Shown in pieces: positions 5,501 to 7,217 of a DNA stretch of 7,217 bases. Position 1 is the first letter of the stretch. Every line of letters begins with the position of its first letter. The position numbers were made by a program, and so were the translations under genes. Below the pieces are notes generated by a model. The model did no database searches. It was given only the letters and a program-made list of their open reading frames with translations, and was not told where the DNA came from. This stretch comes from DASXSB01 sp036506275 (GTDB taxonomy: Bacteria > Methylomirabilota > Methylomirabilia > Rokubacteriales > CSP1-6), in assembly GCA_036506275.1 (NCBI GenBank), contig DASXSB010000114.1:1-7217 (forward strand), in the 5' to 3' direction.

Positions 5501-7217
5501 CCACGGCGCCCGCCATCAGCGCGCCGTAGCGGGTGTAGAAGAACGCGTCGGCAGCCGGGGAGCGGTAGCTGAGCACGACCTCGCCCTCGCCCGCGGGCAC
5601 GGCGACGACGAGACCGTTGAAGTTCCCGCGGACGACCGCCACGGTCGCCCTGTTCACGGTCGCGCGCCAGCTCCGATCGTAGGAGACAGCCGCGTTGAGA
5701 AACGCCGGCGCCGCCGCACGGTAGCGCACACGGAGCGAGTCCTGGTCCGGCCTCACCGCCGTCACCGCCCGCTCGCCTTCCGCGCCACTTGCGTTCCCCA
5801 CCGCGCGGAGCGTGGTGGCGGCGTCCGCGCTCACGTACACCGTGTCGGCGAGGTGGCGTGCGATGTCCTCCGCGTGCCGGTTCAGGCGCTCGGTGAGCTC
5901 GGCGGGGGTCGTATACGTGGTGACGGAGCGGCTGAGCCAGACCACGGGATGCGTCAGGGCCGAGAGTGCCCGCACTATCGGCGGCGCCAGGCCGTCCTGG
6001 AAGACGGCCTCGTTCCGGTGGCGCAGAAACGTGCCCTCCAGGTCGCGCCGCAGCGAAACGGTGTCGCGCTGGGAGGCATAGCACTGGGCGTAGACGTGGC
6101 ATTCTTTCCGCGTGAACGTCGCCGGATCGCGCCACCCCGTGACGGTACGGGGAGCGCGATCGGCGTCGTCCAGCTCGTAGCGGGCGACGAGGGCGCCCCG
6201 CGAGATACCGACCATACCCGCCACCGCCGCCACGAAGACGGCGCCCGACAGCGCCACCATCATGATCAACGCCATCGCGCCCCGTTCCACCGTGCGCGCG
6301 CGCCCCGCGTAGGCCACGACGCCGGCGCCGGCGGCGATGAGCAAGCCGTCGAACGCGAGGTAGCGAAGCGTGCGCAACGCCACCGCGGATCCCACGCCCG
6401 TGACCAACCAGGCGAGGGCGGCCGCGCTCGCGGCGGCGGCGAAGAGTACGGCGCCCAGGCTCGTATGGAGGAGGCGTCGGCGTTCGCCCGGCGTCTCCCG
6501 GAGGTACGCGTCCATGCCGTACGCACCAATGACCAGCAAGGCGAAGACGACGATGATGACGTACAGGAAGTAGCTGCGGAAGACGTTGAACAGCGGTAGG
6601 TGCAGGATCAAGAGGTAGAGCCCGCTGTGCTGGAGCGAGACCAGGAAGAGCACGCCCGCGAACGCGAACCACCACGCGCGGGGCCGCCGCTCGCCGCGGC
6701 GAATGGCAAACACGGCGGCGAGCACGGTGGGGACGAACCCGAGATGGAAGAGGAGGAGGTCGAGCCGGAAGATGAACGCCCGCGAGACGCCGGGGAAGAT
6801 GCGGAGCGGCCGGAGCCACCAGTGCTCGGGTATGCGCACGAGGAGCACGTTGCCGAGGGCGTCGAACTCGGCGAGGAAGCCCATCGGGAGGAACGATCCG
6901 ATGAGGGCGCTCGCCTGAACGAATCCCGTCTCGTCGAACTCGCGCGCTTGCACCACCAGGTGGGCGCGCAGCGAGGGCTGATAGTCGGCGATGGCGGTCC
7001 GCACCAGCAGGAGCTGGAACGCGGTCACGATCGCGATCAGCGCCACCGGCCACAGCGACATCAGCGGTATCCGCGCCAGCGCGCGCACGCGGGAGGGCCA
7101 GAGCCACGCGTAGAGCGCGGCCCCCACGGCGAGGGTGAGGACCACGAAGTGTGGATACTGATCGAGGGCCTGGAGGGAGACGAACAGCGCGAGGAGAGCG
7201 AGGCCACGCGCGGCGGC
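5436..7217 (-). CDS. Second YfhO-like membrane protein, N-terminus outside the window
   Basis: The frame is open from 7217 to the stop at 5436-5438, giving 593 visible residues. The GTG at 7145 is not a convincing start, because the 24 codons before it (ending ALDQYPHF) continue the hydrophobic coding without a stop. Alignment of the C-terminal YDR-x-W motif with the 826-residue neighbour suggests that roughly 230 N-terminal residues are missing. Visible parts include many helices, a family-like stretch with LYLLILHLPLFNVFRSYF (visible residues about 201-218) leading into a helix and GAYGMDAYLRE, an external domain at about 340-560, the beta module with YDRSWRATVNRA at 513-524 and GEVVLSYRS at 545-553, and a last helix at about 560-578. 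The tail is RRRRPDVEPRAAA. Only two cysteines are visible, C373 and C379 (C-x5-C, codons at 6099-6101 and 6081-6083). A role in transferring lipid-linked sugars is inferred from the family. The substrate is unknown. Confidence 0.75.
   Translation of the reverse strand, partial: AAARGLALLALFVSLQALDQYPHFVVLTLAVGAALYAWLWPSRVRALARIPLMSLWPVALIAIVTAFQLLLVRTAIADYQPSLRAHLVVQAREFDETGFVQASALIGSFLPMGFLAEFDALGNVLLVRIPEHWWLRPLRIFPGVSRAFIFRLDLLLFHLGFVPTVLAAVFAIRRGERRPRAWWFAFAGVLFLVSLQHSGLYLLILHLPLFNVFRSYFLYVIIVVFALLVIGAYGMDAYLRETPGERRRLLHTSLGAVLFAAAASAAALAWLVTGVGSAVALRTLRYLAFDGLLIAAGAGVVAYAGRARTVERGAMALIMMVALSGAVFVAAVAGMVGISRGALVARYELDDADRAPRTVTGWRDPATFTRKECHVYAQCYASQRDTVSLRRDLEGTFLRHRNEAVFQDGLAPPIVRALSALTHPVVWLSRSVTTYTTPAELTERLNRHAEDIARHLADTVYVSADAATTLRAVGNASGAEGERAVTAVRPDQDSLRVRYRAAAPAFLNAAVSYDRSWRATVNRATVAVVRGNFNGLVVAVPAGEGEVVLSYRSPAADAFFYTRYGALMAGAVVMAWLATDRRRRPDVEPRAAA

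Noticed and set aside
5461..7107. Second minus-strand open frame of 548 codons inside the minus-strand YfhO-like gene
   Set aside because: It is the +1 shadow of the real frame, dominated by Arg, Pro and His repeats. The real frame shows helices and the YDR-x-W module.

Overview
This 7.2 kb window comes from a bacterium with very GC-rich DNA and almost exclusively G/C in third codon positions. Translation starts show little Shine-Dalgarno signal, and two promoters carry an extended -10 (TGCTAnnnT) placed almost on top of the start codon. This suggests an uncultivated soil or groundwater type lineage such as Deltaproteobacteria-like, Rokubacteria/Methylomirabilota-like or Binatota-like bacteria. 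Nothing in the window fixes the phylum. There are no RNA genes, CRISPR arrays, insertion sequences, integrases or other signs of mobility.

Layout: (1) 1-272, minus strand: the first 90 residues of a membrane protein that runs out of the window. (2) 273-299: a 27-bp divergent intergenic region holding a TATAAT box that can be read on both strands. (3) 300-1973, plus: a polytopic GT-C-like membrane protein with a DE motif in its first external loop and an NHQPPGP motif. (4) 1974-2022: a short gap with a second extended -10 promoter. (5) 2023-2529, 2526-3023 and 3020-5500, plus: a tightly coupled three-gene operon joined by ATGA overlaps. It encodes two small, cysteine-free, related proteins (three membrane helices plus a C-terminal winged-helix-like domain) followed by an 826-residue YfhO-like membrane protein. 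(6) 5436-7217, minus: a second YfhO-like membrane protein, 5'-truncated by the window edge, whose 3' end overlaps the operon's last gene by 65 bp.

The common theme is membrane-embedded, lipid-linked-sugar biology. Three large proteins look like GT-C-fold or YfhO-type enzymes, which in characterised relatives move a sugar from a polyprenyl-phosphate carrier to an acceptor outside the cytoplasmic membrane. All three carry paired cysteines, always including a C-x5-C, in their external parts.

The most unusual element is the tandem pair of small membrane-anchored winged-helix-like proteins translationally coupled to the YfhO-like protein. I do not recognise them as a named family. They could be membrane-tethered regulators or subunits of the glycosylation machinery. 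The donor-lipid synthase (a CsbB/DPM-type GT2) and any flippase are not in the window, so substrate and product cannot be assigned.
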